Positions 26,014 through 35,842 of a stretch of 64,000 nt of DNA are shown here, one piece after another. Position 1 is the stretch's first letter. Each line of letters starts with the position of its first letter. Below the pieces are notes generated by a model. That model saw only the letters and a list, made by a program, of their open reading frames with translations, was not told where the DNA came from and ran no database searches. The DNA comes from Acetobacter sp. (GTDB lineage: Bacteria; Pseudomonadota; Alphaproteobacteria; Acetobacterales; Acetobacteraceae): assembly GCF_022483985.1 (NCBI RefSeq), contig NZ_JAKVME010000001.1:1426001-1490000 (forward strand), given 5' to 3'. A program made the translations under genes and the position numbers.

Positions 26014-26541
26014 CTGAACAATCCCACATTATCGCTGTATGGACTGGGATAGCACCAATTGTCCCCAATCCGCAGCCGGAATTGCGTATGTTTTTCAAAC
26101 AGACAATATCCGTGAAATGTCGCCTGTAGGCCACGCCAATACACACGCTTGTTCCATCTGGCTTGTTGCAGAGGGAGTTTGCTTGCCGTTTTTAATGAAA
26201 CGCAAAGGCGAAAAGAAAAATTTCTTATGTAATACTCACAATGTCACACAACAGGCGGCATCTGTGAACAATCGTTCCCAAAGGACACCACACAGCAAAA
26301 ATCAATGAGAGCTTCTACTGCTCATGACGATGTCCCTCTGGTCTCCTTCATCAGAAAGAATGCGGACAACCAGAAGCTTTTTCATCACTGAAATCAGACG
26401 GATGCAATATCCCGATCGCATTCATCCATTTGCAACAGCCAAAGTAAGAAAACACACAACGTCTTCTAAAAAATCCGGAGGAAGAGCCGTCTTTCAGCTT
26501 ACAAGCAAACCGTCATCACACGGTTTTCCACCAGACTGACG
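26014..26541. other. Non-coding stretch between gst and rbfA
   Basis: About 530 bases, lower in GC than the neighbours. The open frames at 26039-26308 and 26324-26539 (plus) have no family likeness, poor starts and unusual composition, and I do not call them. The only structure that I can support is the rbfA-side hairpin at 26507-26526. Confidence 0.5.
26507..26526 (-). terminator. Hairpin after rbfA
   Basis: AAACCGT (26507-26513) and ACGGTTT (26520-26526) form a 7-bp stem with a 6-base loop, 15 bases past the rbfA stop on minus, followed by GCTTGT. Probable end of the rimP-rbfA operon. Confidence 0.55.
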
Positions 26542-26991
26542 TCAGCTTTCTTCATCCTCATCCAGATCTCTCTGGACTTCTGGCCGACGCAACAGGGCAT
26601 CAACCTCCATTGCATAGTCGAGAGCCGTATCCGGCTGGAAATGGATTTCCGGAGCGATACGCAGACGGAGCGTGTGTGATAGCTGTGTCCTGAGATAAGG
26701 GGCTACACGCTTCAGGGCCGGAAGGAGCTTTTCGACATCCCCTTTCCCCAGATCGGAAACGAACGCCGTGGCGTGCTTCAGGTCAGGAGAAATACGGACT
26801 TCCGTCACTGTAATGGTCACGCCGGAAAGTTCCGGATCACGGAATTCGGTCCGGGCGAAGACTTCCGCCAGTACGCGCCTGACCTCTTCCGCGACGCGAA
26901 GCTGTCGCTGGGAGGGACCGGATGCGGCGAGGCCGGCGAGTTTCCCCGCCGGCCCCTTTCCATCCGAACGTCGGCTGGAACCCCGGCTCAC
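26542..26991 (-). CDS. rbfA: 30S ribosome-binding factor RbfA
   Basis: Late-stage 16S rRNA maturation and cold-adaptation factor. The KH-type core reads [40 protein letters not shown] then [11 protein letters not shown], and [20 protein letters not shown] then [16 protein letters not shown] chose the GTG at 26991 because it overlaps the infB stop in a GTGA arrangement, implying coupling; a GTG at 27018 inside infB is possible. The N-terminus is a low-complexity Gly/Ser/Arg stretch. Confidence 0.93.
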   Translation of the reverse strand: MSRGSSRRSDGKGPAGKLAGLAASGPSQRQLRVAEEVRRVLAEVFARTEFRDPELSGVTITVTEVRISPDLKHATAFVSDLGKGDVEKLLPALKRVAPYLRTQLSHTLRLRIAPEIHFQPDTALDYAMEVDALLRRPEVQRDLDEDEES

Positions 26992-29693
26992 GCTGGCACC
27001 AGTTCCATCTCGAAGCACTCAACCACATCTCCCTCACGCAGATCGTTGTAACCTGCGAAGGAAAGACCGCATTCATAGCCACGAGCCACTTCCTTGACAT
27101 CGTCCTTGAAGCGTTTGAGCTGGCTGAGATCGCCCTCATGGATGACCACACCGTCACGCAGCAGACGCACGCCACAGCCACGCTTGACGACGCCTTCGGT
27201 GATATAGCAGCCGGCAACCCTGCCGACCTTGGTGATGTTGAACACCTGACGGATTTCCGCATAACCAAGGAACTTTTCGCGGTGCTTCGGAGCAACCTTA
27301 CCCTTCACCAACTGCTCGATATCATCAGCAACCTGATAGATGATCGAATAGTAGCGAATGTCCACGCCATCACGCTGCGCCATCTCACGAGCCTGAGACG
27401 TTGCACGGACATTGAAAGCGATGATCACGCCGTCGGACGCCTTGGCAAGCTGAACATCGCTCTCGGTGATCTGGCCGACCGTCGCGTTCAGCACGCGGAC
27501 ATCGACTTCCTCATGAGCAAGCTTCTCGACAGTGGTCTTGATCGCTTCCGCGGACCCCTGCACGTCAGCCTTGATGAGGACCGCGACTTCCTTCTGCACT
27601 CCGGCCTGAATACGGGCGAGCATCTGGTCAAGCGTTCCACGAGCGGCAGTCTTGCCCGCCGCCGTGTGTTCCTTGATCTTGCGCTGGCGGAATTCGGAAA
27701 TCTCGCGCGCCCGGTTCTCGTTATCCACGACAACAAAGGAGGAGCCTGCTTCCGGCACGCCCGCAATACCGAGAATCTCAACCGGCATTGACGGTCCTGC
27801 CTCAGTGACCTGACGGTTGCGGTCATCGACCAGAGCGCGAACACGCCCCCACTCCGCTCCGGCGACAACGATGTCACCCTTGCGCAATGTGCCCTTCTGG
27901 ACCAGCACGGTCGCCACCGGACCACGACCCCGATCAAGGCGACCTTCAATCACCGCACCCTCAGCCGCACGGGCCGGGTTTGCCTTCAGGTCAAGAATTT
28001 CCGCCTGAAGCAGGATGGCTTCTTCAAGCTTGTCAAGGTTTGTCCGCTTCAGCGCGGACACCTCGATGTCCTGAATGTCACCACCCATGGATTCAACGAC
28101 AAGCTCGTGACTCAGCAGGTCCTGCCGCACACGGTCGGGATTGGCTCCCGGTTTGTCGATCTTGTTGATTGCAACAATGATCGGCGCGTTCGCAGCTTTC
28201 GCATGTTTGATCGCTTCCGCCGTCTGCGGCATGACACCGTCATCAGCAGCCACAACCAGCACCACCACGTCGGTAACCGAAGCGCCACGAGCACGCATGG
28301 CCGTAAAGGCCTCGTGACCCGGCGTGTCGATGAACGTGATCTTCGCGCCGGAAGCCAGATTCACCTGATAGGCGCCGATATGCTGCGTGATGCCACCCGC
28401 TTCTCCAGCAGCGACATCCGTGGTGCGCAGGGCATCCAGCAGGGACGTCTTGCCATGATCGACGTGACCCATGACCGTCACGACAGGCGGACGCGGCTGG
28501 AGATCACCTTCCTCGTCCTCAACGCCTTCAATGCCGATCTCGACGTCGCTTTCAGCAACACGGCGAACACGATGGCCGAATTCCTCGACGATCAGTTCGG
28601 CTGTATCCGCGTCAATCGACTGCGTGACCGTCGCCATCACACCCATTTTCATGAGCGCCTTGATGACTTCGCCCTGACGGGCGGCCATACGGTTCGCGAG
28701 TTCCTGAACAGTAATGGTTTCAGGCAGGATCACATCACGGACAACGCGCACCTGATCGGTCCGCAGGCGTTCGAGTTCGGCCTGACGACGCTCACGCTCA
28801 CGCTGACGACGCACGGACGCCAGCGAACGGGTCTTGTCGTCATCACCCTCGATTGCAGCCTGAACGTCAATCCTGCCGGTGCGACGTCCTCCGTTATCCT
28901 TCTTCGCAGCGCCCGCACCTTTCTTTGGCGGCGCCACAGCGCCTTTACGGGCGGGACCACGGCGATCATCATCACCCTCACGCCCACCACGCAGACGCAG
29001 GGTTTCACCCGCAGCGCCAGCAGGCTGCTGGGAAGAAGGCGCTGACGCAGCCGGACGAGTCTGCACAAGCGGCTTGCTCGGCATGATCGCGCGTTCTGCC
29101 AATGGACGCAGTCGGCTGGGAGGAGGAGCCAGAGTGACCGTGCCCGGAATGGGTTTATCGGAGACTATCGGACCGCGCTCTTCCACTGGCTGGGCAGCAG
29201 GCTTCGGAGCGGCTTCGACAGCGTTATCCTTCGCCTCCTGAACCTCAAGCTCGGCGCGTTCCCTGGCTTCCTGCTCTTCCCGCTCACGCTCCTCGGCTGC
29301 CCGGCGCTCATCCTCTTCACGACGACGCGCTTCCTCGGCAGCGGAAAGAATCTGAATCTTTTCCTGCTCAATACGCTGCGCTTCCTTAAGGGCAGCTTCC
29401 TTGCGCTGCTCCTCAAGCACACGCTGCCGGACAGCGAGTTCCGCTTCCGTCAAACCTCTCTTGCCCGACTGACGTCCACCGCCAGCACCGCGTCCACCGG
29501 ACACGCCAGCTTTCGGGGCCGTAGGACCCGGTCGCGCTTTCTTCCGAACCTCGACCTGCACTACCTTCGAGCGACCATGGCTGAAGCTCTGGCGCACAGA
29601 TCCGGCATCGACCGTGTGTCCTACTTCAGAACGGCCCGCTGGCCGCAGGGACAGACGTCCCTTACCCTGATCCTGATCGTTGCCTTCGCTCAT
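26988..29693 (-). CDS. infB: Translation initiation factor IF-2
   Basis: GTPase (901 aa) that brings fMet-tRNA to the 30S subunit. The N-terminal 300 residues are highly charged, with an Arg/Glu-rich coiled coil (about 85-165). The G domain has [27 protein letters not shown] and NKIDKP. Later blocks include [15 protein letters not shown] and the C2 domain ending [13 protein letters not shown]. Its ATG overlaps the ylxR stop (ATGA), and rbfA starts over its own stop, so ylxR, infB and rbfA are coupled. Confidence 0.97.
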   Translation of the reverse strand: MSEGNDQDQGKGRLSLRPAGRSEVGHTVDAGSVRQSFSHGRSKVVQVEVRKKARPGPTAPKAGVSGGRGAGGGRQSGKRGLTEAELAVRQRVLEEQRKEAALKEAQRIEQEKIQILSAAEEARRREEDERRAAEEREREEQEARERAELEVQEAKDNAVEAAPKPAAQPVEERGPIVSDKPIPGTVTLAPPPSRLRPLAERAIMPSKPLVQTRPAASAPSSQQPAGAAGETLRLRGGREGDDDRRGPARKGAVAPPKKGAGAAKKDNGGRRTGRIDVQAAIEGDDDKTRSLASVRRQRERERRQAELERLRTDQVRVVRDVILPETITVQELANRMAARQGEVIKALMKMGVMATVTQSIDADTAELIVEEFGHRVRRVAESDVEIGIEGVEDEEGDLQPRPPVVTVMGHVDHGKTSLLDALRTTDVAAGEAGGITQHIGAYQVNLASGAKITFIDTPGHEAFTAMRARGASVTDVVVLVVAADDGVMPQTAEAIKHAKAANAPIIVAINKIDKPGANPDRVRQDLLSHELVVESMGGDIQDIEVSALKRTNLDKLEEAILLQAEILDLKANPARAAEGAVIEGRLDRGRGPVATVLVQKGTLRKGDIVVAGAEWGRVRALVDDRNRQVTEAGPSMPVEILGIAGVPEAGSSFVVVDNENRAREISEFRQRKIKEHTAAGKTAARGTLDQMLARIQAGVQKEVAVLIKADVQGSAEAIKTTVEKLAHEEVDVRVLNATVGQITESDVQLAKASDGVIIAFNVRATSQAREMAQRDGVDIRYYSIIYQVADDIEQLVKGKVAPKHREKFLGYAEIRQVFNITKVGRVAGCYITEGVVKRGCGVRLLRDGVVIHEGDLSQLKRFKDDVKEVARGYECGLSFAGYNDLREGDVVECFEMELVPA

Positions 29694-30460
29694 CTATCCG
29701 CCTGTTCAACCCGCTCGCCGGAAACTTCCGGCGTCCGCAGAACCGCCACATCGGCAAGCCCTGCAAAACGTTTACTATCCTGCTTCAACCGGTCAGCTAG
29801 CGCGCCGGCCCGCAGAGCCGCGTGCACCGTGTGCTCACGACCAAATACTTTTCCCAGTTGCGCAGCATCCAGTGGCTTCACCACAGGAAGGCTGCGCGCG
29901 CCAGACAGAAGCCTGACACATTCATCCGGACTTCCATCCGATGCCTGCACGACAAGACCTGCCGAACTCGCCACGATCCATTCCCGGACCTTGGCATAAC
30001 CGCAGATCGCCTGACCTGCCCGACGCGCGAGGCCAAGCGCATCCGTCACACGACGGAGAAGCCCTGCCTCGATCAAACCAGCCAGATCAGAAGGAATGAC
30101 AACCTGACATCGTGCGGCCCGGGCAAAGCCCCCGCGAGTCCGTGCGGTTTCTAGCACATCCCGACGCGCACTCAACCAGATTCCCCGTCCGGGCAGACGC
30201 GCATCCAGATCAGGCACAACAGTTTTATCCGGCGCCACGACAAACCGTATCATGCTGGAAGGCGCCAGACGCTCACGTGTCACAAGACAACGACGCAGAG
30301 GGCCGCGTTCGTCTTCTTCGTAAACATCGTCACTGTCGGGGGAATCACTACCCCCGTTCAGTTCCGCTGTGAACCCGCTATCTGCAGTTGTTAATTCAGA
30401 AGGGCGCTCATTGGTGGGTGTCGTGTTCAGAAGACACCTCCTCGACCGACGCTTCCGCAT
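29690..30460 (-). CDS. YlxR (DUF448) - L7Ae-like fusion, RNA-binding protein
   Basis: Unknown-function RNA-binding protein between nusA and infB. The YlxR part reads [20 protein letters not shown] and [16 protein letters not shown]; the following L7Ae-like part ([19 protein letters not shown] then [15 protein letters not shown]) resembles YlxQ. So two genes that are separate in Firmicutes are fused, as is usual in alphaproteobacteria. The frame is open upstream into nusA. I chose the ATG at 30460, three bases after AGAGG, giving a 53-base overlap with nusA; no other standard start exists before the YlxR domain. Confidence 0.85.
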   Translation of the reverse strand: MRKRRSRRCLLNTTPTNERPSELTTADSGFTAELNGGSDSPDSDDVYEEDERGPLRRCLVTRERLAPSSMIRFVVAPDKTVVPDLDARLPGRGIWLSARRDVLETARTRGGFARAARCQVVIPSDLAGLIEAGLLRRVTDALGLARRAGQAICGYAKVREWIVASSAGLVVQASDGSPDECVRLLSGARSLPVVKPLDAAQLGKVFGREHTVHAALRAGALADRLKQDSKRFAGLADVAVLRTPEVSGERVEQADR

Positions 30461-31985
30461 CGGCCTCTGCTGGAGCTTCTTCATCATCGAACCAGTGCGC
30501 ACGGGCCAGCATGATGATTTCGTTGGCCGCATCCTCGTCGATCGCTTCCGAACCGAGGATTTCCACCAGTTCATCGCCAGCCAGATCAGCGAGGTCGTCG
30601 AGCGTCTTCACGCCCTTCTCTCCCAGCGTCACAAGCATCTGATTCGTGAAGGCATTGAGTTCGACGATTTCATCGGTCACGCCAAGCGCGACACGCTTTT
30701 CGTCCAGCTCTTCTTCCTTGCGCGTCAGATAGGTCTCCGCACGACGCACCAGTTCCTCAACGACCGAGTCGTCAAAACCTTCAATCCCGACGAGTTCGTC
30801 CTGATCGGCATAGGCCAGCTCTTCAATCGTATCGAAGCCTTCCGTCACCAGCAGACCGGCGATCACATCGTCCACATCCAGCGCTTCAACGAAGAGCGCC
30901 GTACGACGACGGAATTCTTCCTGACGACGTTCGGATTCTTCAGCCTCGGTGAGGATGTCGATATCCCAGCGGGTCAACTGGCTGGCCAGACGCACATTCT
31001 GGCCGCGACGGCCAATGGCGAGACTGAGCTGATCGTCAGGCACGACGACCTCGACGCGACCAGCTTCCTCATCCATCACGACCTTGCTGACTTCAGCCGG
31101 AGCCAGCGCGTTGACCACGAAGGTCGCCGCCTGCGGGCTCCACGGAATGATGTCGATCTTCTCGCCCTGCAACTCGGCCACAACAGCCTGCACACGGGAA
31201 CCGCGCATACCAACGCAGGCGCCGACCGGATCAATGGACGCATCGCGGGAGATCACCGCCATCTTGGCGCGTGATCCCGGATCGCGGGCAACCGCCTTGA
31301 TCTCGATGATACCGTCGTAGATTTCCGGCACTTCCTGCGCGAACAGCTTCGCAAGGAAAGCTGGGTGCGTGCGGGAGAGGAAAATCTGCGGACCACGAGG
31401 CTCGTCGCGCACATCATAGATGTAGGCACGAACACGATCCGAGTTACGGAACGTCTCACGGGGGATCAGCTCATCGCGACGCAGCAGCGCCTCGGCGGAA
31501 CCGATCTCGACCATAAGGTTGCCGTATTCCGTGCGCTTGACCGTGCCGTTGACGATCTCGCCCACGCGATCCTTGAACTCGTCATACTGGCGCTTACGCT
31601 CGTATTCACGCACGCGCTGGACGATCACCTGCTTGGCGGTCTGAGCCGAGATGCGACCGAAATCAATCGGTGGCAGCGGATCGATGAGATGCTCGCCAAG
31701 CTGAATTTCAGGCTTGAACTTGCGGGCGATGTGAAGAGGAATCTGGGTCTCTTCATTTTCAACGGTCTCGACGGCTTCCGTCCAGCGGGACAGCCGAACC
31801 TCGCCAGTCCGGCGATCGATGGTCGCACGAATATCTTTTTCGTGGCCATATTTGGCGCGACCGGCCTTCTGAATGGCCTGCTCCATCGCCTCGAGAACTT
31901 CCTCGCGGTCAATCAGCTTCTCACGAGCAACCGCGTCAGCCACCAGAAGCAGCTCGGGACGTGCAACAGAGGTATCCATACTCAT
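30408..31985 (-). CDS. nusA: Transcription termination/antitermination protein NusA
   Basis: RNA polymerase-associated factor (525 aa). The N-terminal domain ARPELLLVADAVAREKLIDR is followed by an S1 domain (QIVNGTVKRTEYGNL region, about 130-195), two KH domains (VGACVGMRGSRVQAVVAELQ and the LAIGRRGQNVRLASQLTRWD block) and two acidic C-terminal HhH repeats, typical of alphaproteobacteria. I chose the ATG at 31985, preceded by GGAG at 5 bases. It lies 143 bases after rimP in the usual operon. Confidence 0.96.
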   Translation of the reverse strand: MSMDTSVARPELLLVADAVAREKLIDREEVLEAMEQAIQKAGRAKYGHEKDIRATIDRRTGEVRLSRWTEAVETVENEETQIPLHIARKFKPEIQLGEHLIDPLPPIDFGRISAQTAKQVIVQRVREYERKRQYDEFKDRVGEIVNGTVKRTEYGNLMVEIGSAEALLRRDELIPRETFRNSDRVRAYIYDVRDEPRGPQIFLSRTHPAFLAKLFAQEVPEIYDGIIEIKAVARDPGSRAKMAVISRDASIDPVGACVGMRGSRVQAVVAELQGEKIDIIPWSPQAATFVVNALAPAEVSKVVMDEEAGRVEVVVPDDQLSLAIGRRGQNVRLASQLTRWDIDILTEAEESERRQEEFRRRTALFVEALDVDDVIAGLLVTEGFDTIEELAYADQDELVGIEGFDDSVVEELVRRAETYLTRKEEELDEKRVALGVTDEIVELNAFTNQMLVTLGEKGVKTLDDLADLAGDELVEILGSEAIDEDAANEIIMLARAHWFDDEEAPAEADAEASVEEVSSEHDTHQ

Positions 31986-32128
31986 CACAACTCCACGACA
32001 GACCAGACGCCGATATCCCCGGACATCAGCCCAATCCCGCAAGCCGAAACCCACCTGAAGAACACGCTCCAGACAATCTCAGGCCTGCATATGATATCAA
32101 AAGCCGGGTTTTACCACCCCTGACCGCC

Positions 32129-32740
32129 TCAATGACGGGTTTTAGACTTCTTTTTTTCAGCCGGAGCCTCTTCCGCCCCTTCATCCTCCTGCACCGCAGG
32201 CTTCATCATCGCCTGCGTCGCGGCAATGAGAGCATCTGTCAGCACAAGCCTGGCCTTCTTCATCTCCCGGAACGGAAGAACGACTTCCTCTCCATCATCC
32301 AGACGCATCCGGCCACCTTCTCCCGAGACTCCCAGCACAATCCCCGAGAAACGGCGACGTCCGTTGACCGGAATCAGAACCTCGGCTTTCGCCAGATGCC
32401 CCGCAAAGCGCTCCCAGTCCTTCGGGCGCGTCAATGGACGATCAATTCCGGCAGAGGACACTTCCAGCGTCCAGTTGCCGGGAATGGGATCTTCCACATC
32501 CATGACAGCCCCAACCGCATGGCTGATCTGCTCACAGTCCTCAACCGTGATCAGCGTGCCATCGGCGCGGTCAGCCATGACCTGCACCGTCGGCACTTCA
32601 CGCCCCAGCACAGACACCCTGACAATCTCGAACCCGAGATCCTCTACAGAGGGTGTGATGAGCGCGGCAATTCGCCCTTCAAGGCCAACATGAGTCGAAT
32701 GATCTTCGTCCACAGCAAAAAAGGCGACCGAACCGGCCAC
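32129..32740 (-). CDS. rimP: Ribosome maturation factor RimP
   Basis: 30S assembly factor (203 aa). The core [60 protein letters not shown] and [14 protein letters not shown] match the family. The C-terminus has a Glu/Lys tail ending KKKSKTRH, seen in some acetic acid bacteria by my recollection but not checked. It is the first gene of the rimP-nusA-ylxR-infB-rbfA operon. A promoter should lie in the 179-base gap shared with the divergent unknown gene at 32920. Confidence 0.94.
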   Translation of the reverse strand: MAGSVAFFAVDEDHSTHVGLEGRIAALITPSVEDLGFEIVRVSVLGREVPTVQVMADRADGTLITVEDCEQISHAVGAVMDVEDPIPGNWTLEVSSAGIDRPLTRPKDWERFAGHLAKAEVLIPVNGRRRFSGIVLGVSGEGGRMRLDDGEEVVLPFREMKKARLVLTDALIAATQAMMKPAVQEDEGAEEAPAEKKKSKTRH

Positions 32741-32919
32741 CCCCCAAAAAAGAGCGAAAATGAAAGGAATGACGTTCGTTTAAGTCACCGGCCATAAAAT
32801 CGCAAGGTGAAATTGTTTCCCTCTCTGCAAGTCATTTTATTACAATGAATAAAGGTTTGTATCTTTTTCGTTTGCCCCTTGCATCGCTGCAACACCCCAT
32901 GCCTTAGTTAGAACCGGCA

Positions 32920-33528
32920 ATGACAGCACACTCTCCCTATTCCCCTCAGCGGCAGCCGGAAAAAGACCCCGAGAATCGGGGAACCGGGCTAATGGTCGCC
33001 GCCATAGCCGCACTTATGGTTGTGGCAGGCGGCGCGTCGTGGATGGCCAACGGAAACGCGACAAAGGACGGGACGAGTAATCAGCCACCGCTCTCAGCGC
33101 CACAGAGCCCGCAGAACGAGATATCGTCCGGCCGACTTTCCGTTGCAGGCCAGTTCGCCTACATCTCGCCCGAAAATGCTCCCGCGGCCCTGAAGCAGGC
33201 GGGATATTCACAAGAGGAGCAGGCTTCTATCCTTGCAGGCATCAACCGCCGTGATTACCGGCTGGCCGTCATGCCGCTCTTCGATGCCAGTGGAACGGGA
33301 GGCACCATCGCCGTGACTTCCGGCTCCGTCAGGAGGGTCGTGCATCTCACACCCGAACCCCAGCCAATCGTGCTGCCGATCACGATCGCCGGGGAAGTCT
33401 CGATAGCCGCGATTTCGCCAACCGGCCCAGCCGGTATCACATCAGGAGCAGTGACGGTCCTCGGACCCGAAGCGCTTCCTTCTCTTCAGCAGGGCGAAAC
33501 TCTTCCGCTTACGGTAATTGTTCAATGA
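32920..33528 (+). CDS. Membrane-anchored protein of the AAA+ cassette, unknown (gene 1)
   Basis: A 202-residue protein that I do not recognise. A polar N-terminus is followed by one membrane helix (GLMVAAIAALMVVAGGASWM, about 23-42), a Ser/Gln/Pro linker and a soluble domain (about 68-202), presumably periplasmic. That domain has a helical segment ENAPAALKQAGYSQEEQASI then LAGINRRDYRLAV, followed by a strand-rich part (GGTIAVTSGSVRRVVHLTPE, PIVLPITIAGEVSIAAI). It opens a three-gene plus-strand run, 52 bases before the AAA+ gene. No enzyme motif is seen. Confidence 0.78.
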   Translation: MTAHSPYSPQRQPEKDPENRGTGLMVAAIAALMVVAGGASWMANGNATKDGTSNQPPLSAPQSPQNEISSGRLSVAGQFAYISPENAPAALKQAGYSQEEQASILAGINRRDYRLAVMPLFDASGTGGTIAVTSGSVRRVVHLTPEPQPIVLPITIAGEVSIAAISPTGPAGITSGAVTVLGPEALPSLQQGETLPLTVIVQ

Positions 33529-33580
33529 AAGATCACGTCGCAACGGGCTTCCCTGACCCACGTTTCCGGGGAGATGCCCC

Positions 33581-34852
33581 ATGAAGGGTCTGATTCCCAT
33601 GCTCAACCGGTTCATGCCGGTCATGATGGTGATCTTTCTGATCCTTGCGAGCATTCAGGCTGCGGCCAGCCTGCATCTTTCACTCGCCTCTCTGGATCAT
33701 TTCATGAAATGGTGTGCTCCGCTCTGGCCCGTTCTGGCCGCTACCGGAGCCTTCTTCACACTGATGGGTCTTCTTTTTGAAGTACGCTCGGAAAAGCTGG
33801 CCCGGAAAGGCCTGCTCCGCAGAAGGGGATGGATGATGGACGTTCTGGCGCGACTCACCAACAGACAGGCACTTGAGGAACTGATGGCGCGCGAGCAGCG
33901 CGACTCAGCCATCGACGCGGAAGAGCTGGCCGCCAACCTGCGTGCCCGGGTCATCGGACAGGATCCGGTCTGCGAGGACATGGCCAACCAGCTTCGCCGA
34001 CGCCTCGCCCTTCAGGTCCGTGGCAAACCGGTTGGCATCTTTCTGCTGGCAGGCCCCCCCGGCACCGGCAAAACCTACCTCGCCAAGCAGTTGGCCCGTC
34101 AGCTCGACAGACCGCTCATGCATTTCGACATGACCCAGATGGCCAGCCCCCATGCTGCTACGCAGCTTTTTGGGTCACCGAAAGGCTATGTCGGTTCGGA
34201 CACTTATGGAAAGCTGACCGGCGGTCTCAAGGATGAGCCGGACTCGGTGGTTCTGCTCGATGAAATCGAAAAAGCCCACCCGGACGTCTTCAAGCAGTTT
34301 CTCGTCGCCTGGAACGACGGTTATGTGACGGAAGCCTCGACCGGAGCGCATGTTTCCGCCACCAAGGCCATCTTTATCCTGACCTCGAACATCGCGACCG
34401 AGGCACTGTCCGAGATCGTCGCCCGTCTGGGCGATGATCCTGACCGGATGCGCGCCGAGTCGGTGGAAGCGCTGCGTCAGGCCGGTTTCGCACCCGAGGT
34501 TCTGAACCGGATTGACCGTATCTTTGTCTTCCGGCCATTACGCGGTCTGGACATCGCCCGCGTGGCCGCGCTGGAAATCGAGACCATAATCGAAAGCTAC
34601 GGTCTCGCCATCGAGCCTGGGGGTATCGAGCCTTCGATCCTGTTCGACGTCATGCAACGCCAGAGTCGGCTGGGCGACAGCGCGTCGGCCCGTGACCTCG
34701 CCCGCTCCATCGAGGATATGGTCAGTGAATCGCTGATCGTCGCCCGCCAACAGGGAGCGAAGATGGTGCGCATTGCCCGTGCTGACGGTGGTATCACAGC
34801 TCAGGTGGTGACCGAATCCCTCTCGCCCGCACGTCCTCATCTGACAGCCTGA
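33581..34852 (+). CDS. Membrane-anchored ClpB-like AAA+ ATPase (gene 2)
   Basis: A 423-residue protein with two N-terminal membrane helices (about 12-30 and 46-66) fused to one AAA+ module of the Clp/Hsp100 D2 type. Walker A GPPGTGKT is at 158-165, pore loop GSPKGYVGSD at 198-207, Walker [16 protein letters not shown] from 223, sensor-1 TSN at 268-270, Arg region LNRIDRIFVF and a sensor-2-like SARDLARSIE. There is no Clp N-domain, no D1, no ClpB middle domain and no LGF/IGF ClpP-docking loop after sensor-1, so it probably remodels proteins without ClpP. The ATG at 33581 has GGGGAGA about 7 bases upstream. Cytosolic ATPase and membrane helices suggest action at the inner membrane. Confidence 0.88.
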   Translation: MKGLIPMLNRFMPVMMVIFLILASIQAAASLHLSLASLDHFMKWCAPLWPVLAATGAFFTLMGLLFEVRSEKLARKGLLRRRGWMMDVLARLTNRQALEELMAREQRDSAIDAEELAANLRARVIGQDPVCEDMANQLRRRLALQVRGKPVGIFLLAGPPGTGKTYLAKQLARQLDRPLMHFDMTQMASPHAATQLFGSPKGYVGSDTYGKLTGGLKDEPDSVVLLDEIEKAHPDVFKQFLVAWNDGYVTEASTGAHVSATKAIFILTSNIATEALSEIVARLGDDPDRMRAESVEALRQAGFAPEVLNRIDRIFVFRPLRGLDIARVAALEIETIIESYGLAIEPGGIEPSILFDVMQRQSRLGDSASARDLARSIEDMVSESLIVARQQGAKMVRIARADGGITAQVVTESLSPARPHLTA

Positions 34853-34861
34853 CGGTATTTC

Positions 34862-35836
34862 ATGTCTGCTTTTTCGCGTTTGTGGCGTCGCGCACCTTTA
34901 TGGCGGCTGTCTCTCGTCAGTATGGTCGCGTTCGGCGGCATCACGGCCCTGTACCCGCCGGACTGGCTCGTCGGTCTCTATTCTCCTCTGGGGAAATTCG
35001 CACATCATCCGGCGGCTGTTCCGGACAGCGATACGGCCTCCCCCGAGAATGTCCGAAATGAAACGGGCCAGAACGGTCAGACTGGAAATGATAGTCATGA
35101 CTACGGGACGGCACAGGGCGCAGTGCCCCCCATTGAAGCTCAACTTTTCGATCTCATGCCTCTGGCAGGACGTCAGCTTCCTCTGCCCGCAGGCATATGG
35201 CACCCGGTACTGACCGAGACGAGTGGGCCACACGGAGAGATTTCCAGCAATATTCTCATTCGCACAGATCGAGGTGTCGTGACCGGCGTCATTCTTGTTC
35301 AGGCGACAACAGCCAGTGTGCCGTCTTCCGTCATGAGCCCTCACTCCTGCCACGAAAAAGAGGCTTACTTCACACGTAAGCTGGATGCGCCAGCCGATGC
35401 CGTTCAGTGCATCGCCACAGGCGTCACCCTCACACCGCAGGGAGATATCCGTTCAAGGGACGACATCAATTGGGCTTTTGGGCGTCTCCAGTTGCTCGGA
35501 TTCCCCATGCCGCCGGTCTGGGGAGTCGCTTCATGGGATTATGTCGTCAATACGCCTGATGGCGGCAAAAACTTCGAGAACGTCATGATCGCGCTGAGCC
35601 CTGCCGACCCCGGGACTGCACGCATAAAAACATCCCTGTCAGACTGGTCTCCCGAAGGGCTGGGAACATCGCCATTTTCCGGACGTTTCATGCAGGATGT
35701 GAAGGAATGGCTGACCCGATGGGCCCCTGTACTGATGCAGGGCTACAAGGGAACCTTACAGCCTTCTCCTGACAGAATCCGTCCAGAGGCATCCGATCCC
35801 GCGTGGCACGGCACGGCAGCCGCGCTTCCAACCTGA
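34862..35836 (+). CDS. Membrane-anchored protein of the AAA+ cassette, unknown (gene 3)
   Basis: A 324-residue protein that starts 9 bases after the AAA+ gene, so almost certainly co-transcribed. A basic start (SRLWRRAPLWR) and one hydrophobic helix (about 15-30) are followed by a disordered Asn/Ser/Gly linker (about 50-85) and a large soluble domain, presumably periplasmic. Two Cys (in SPHSCHEKEAYF and AVQCIATGV) could form a disulfide. DINWAFGRLQLLGFPMPPVW and SDWSPEGLGTSPFSGRFMQD are the most conserved-looking blocks. I recognise no family or catalytic motif. Confidence 0.8.
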   Translation: MSAFSRLWRRAPLWRLSLVSMVAFGGITALYPPDWLVGLYSPLGKFAHHPAAVPDSDTASPENVRNETGQNGQTGNDSHDYGTAQGAVPPIEAQLFDLMPLAGRQLPLPAGIWHPVLTETSGPHGEISSNILIRTDRGVVTGVILVQATTASVPSSVMSPHSCHEKEAYFTRKLDAPADAVQCIATGVTLTPQGDIRSRDDINWAFGRLQLLGFPMPPVWGVASWDYVVNTPDGGKNFENVMIALSPADPGTARIKTSLSDWSPEGLGTSPFSGRFMQDVKEWLTRWAPVLMQGYKGTLQPSPDRIRPEASDPAWHGTAAALPT

Positions 35837-35842
35837 GAGCCG

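Noticed and set aside
26039..26308. 89-codon plus-strand frame in the gst-rbfA gap
   Set aside because: No Shine-Dalgarno, odd composition, no motif; not enough to call a gene.
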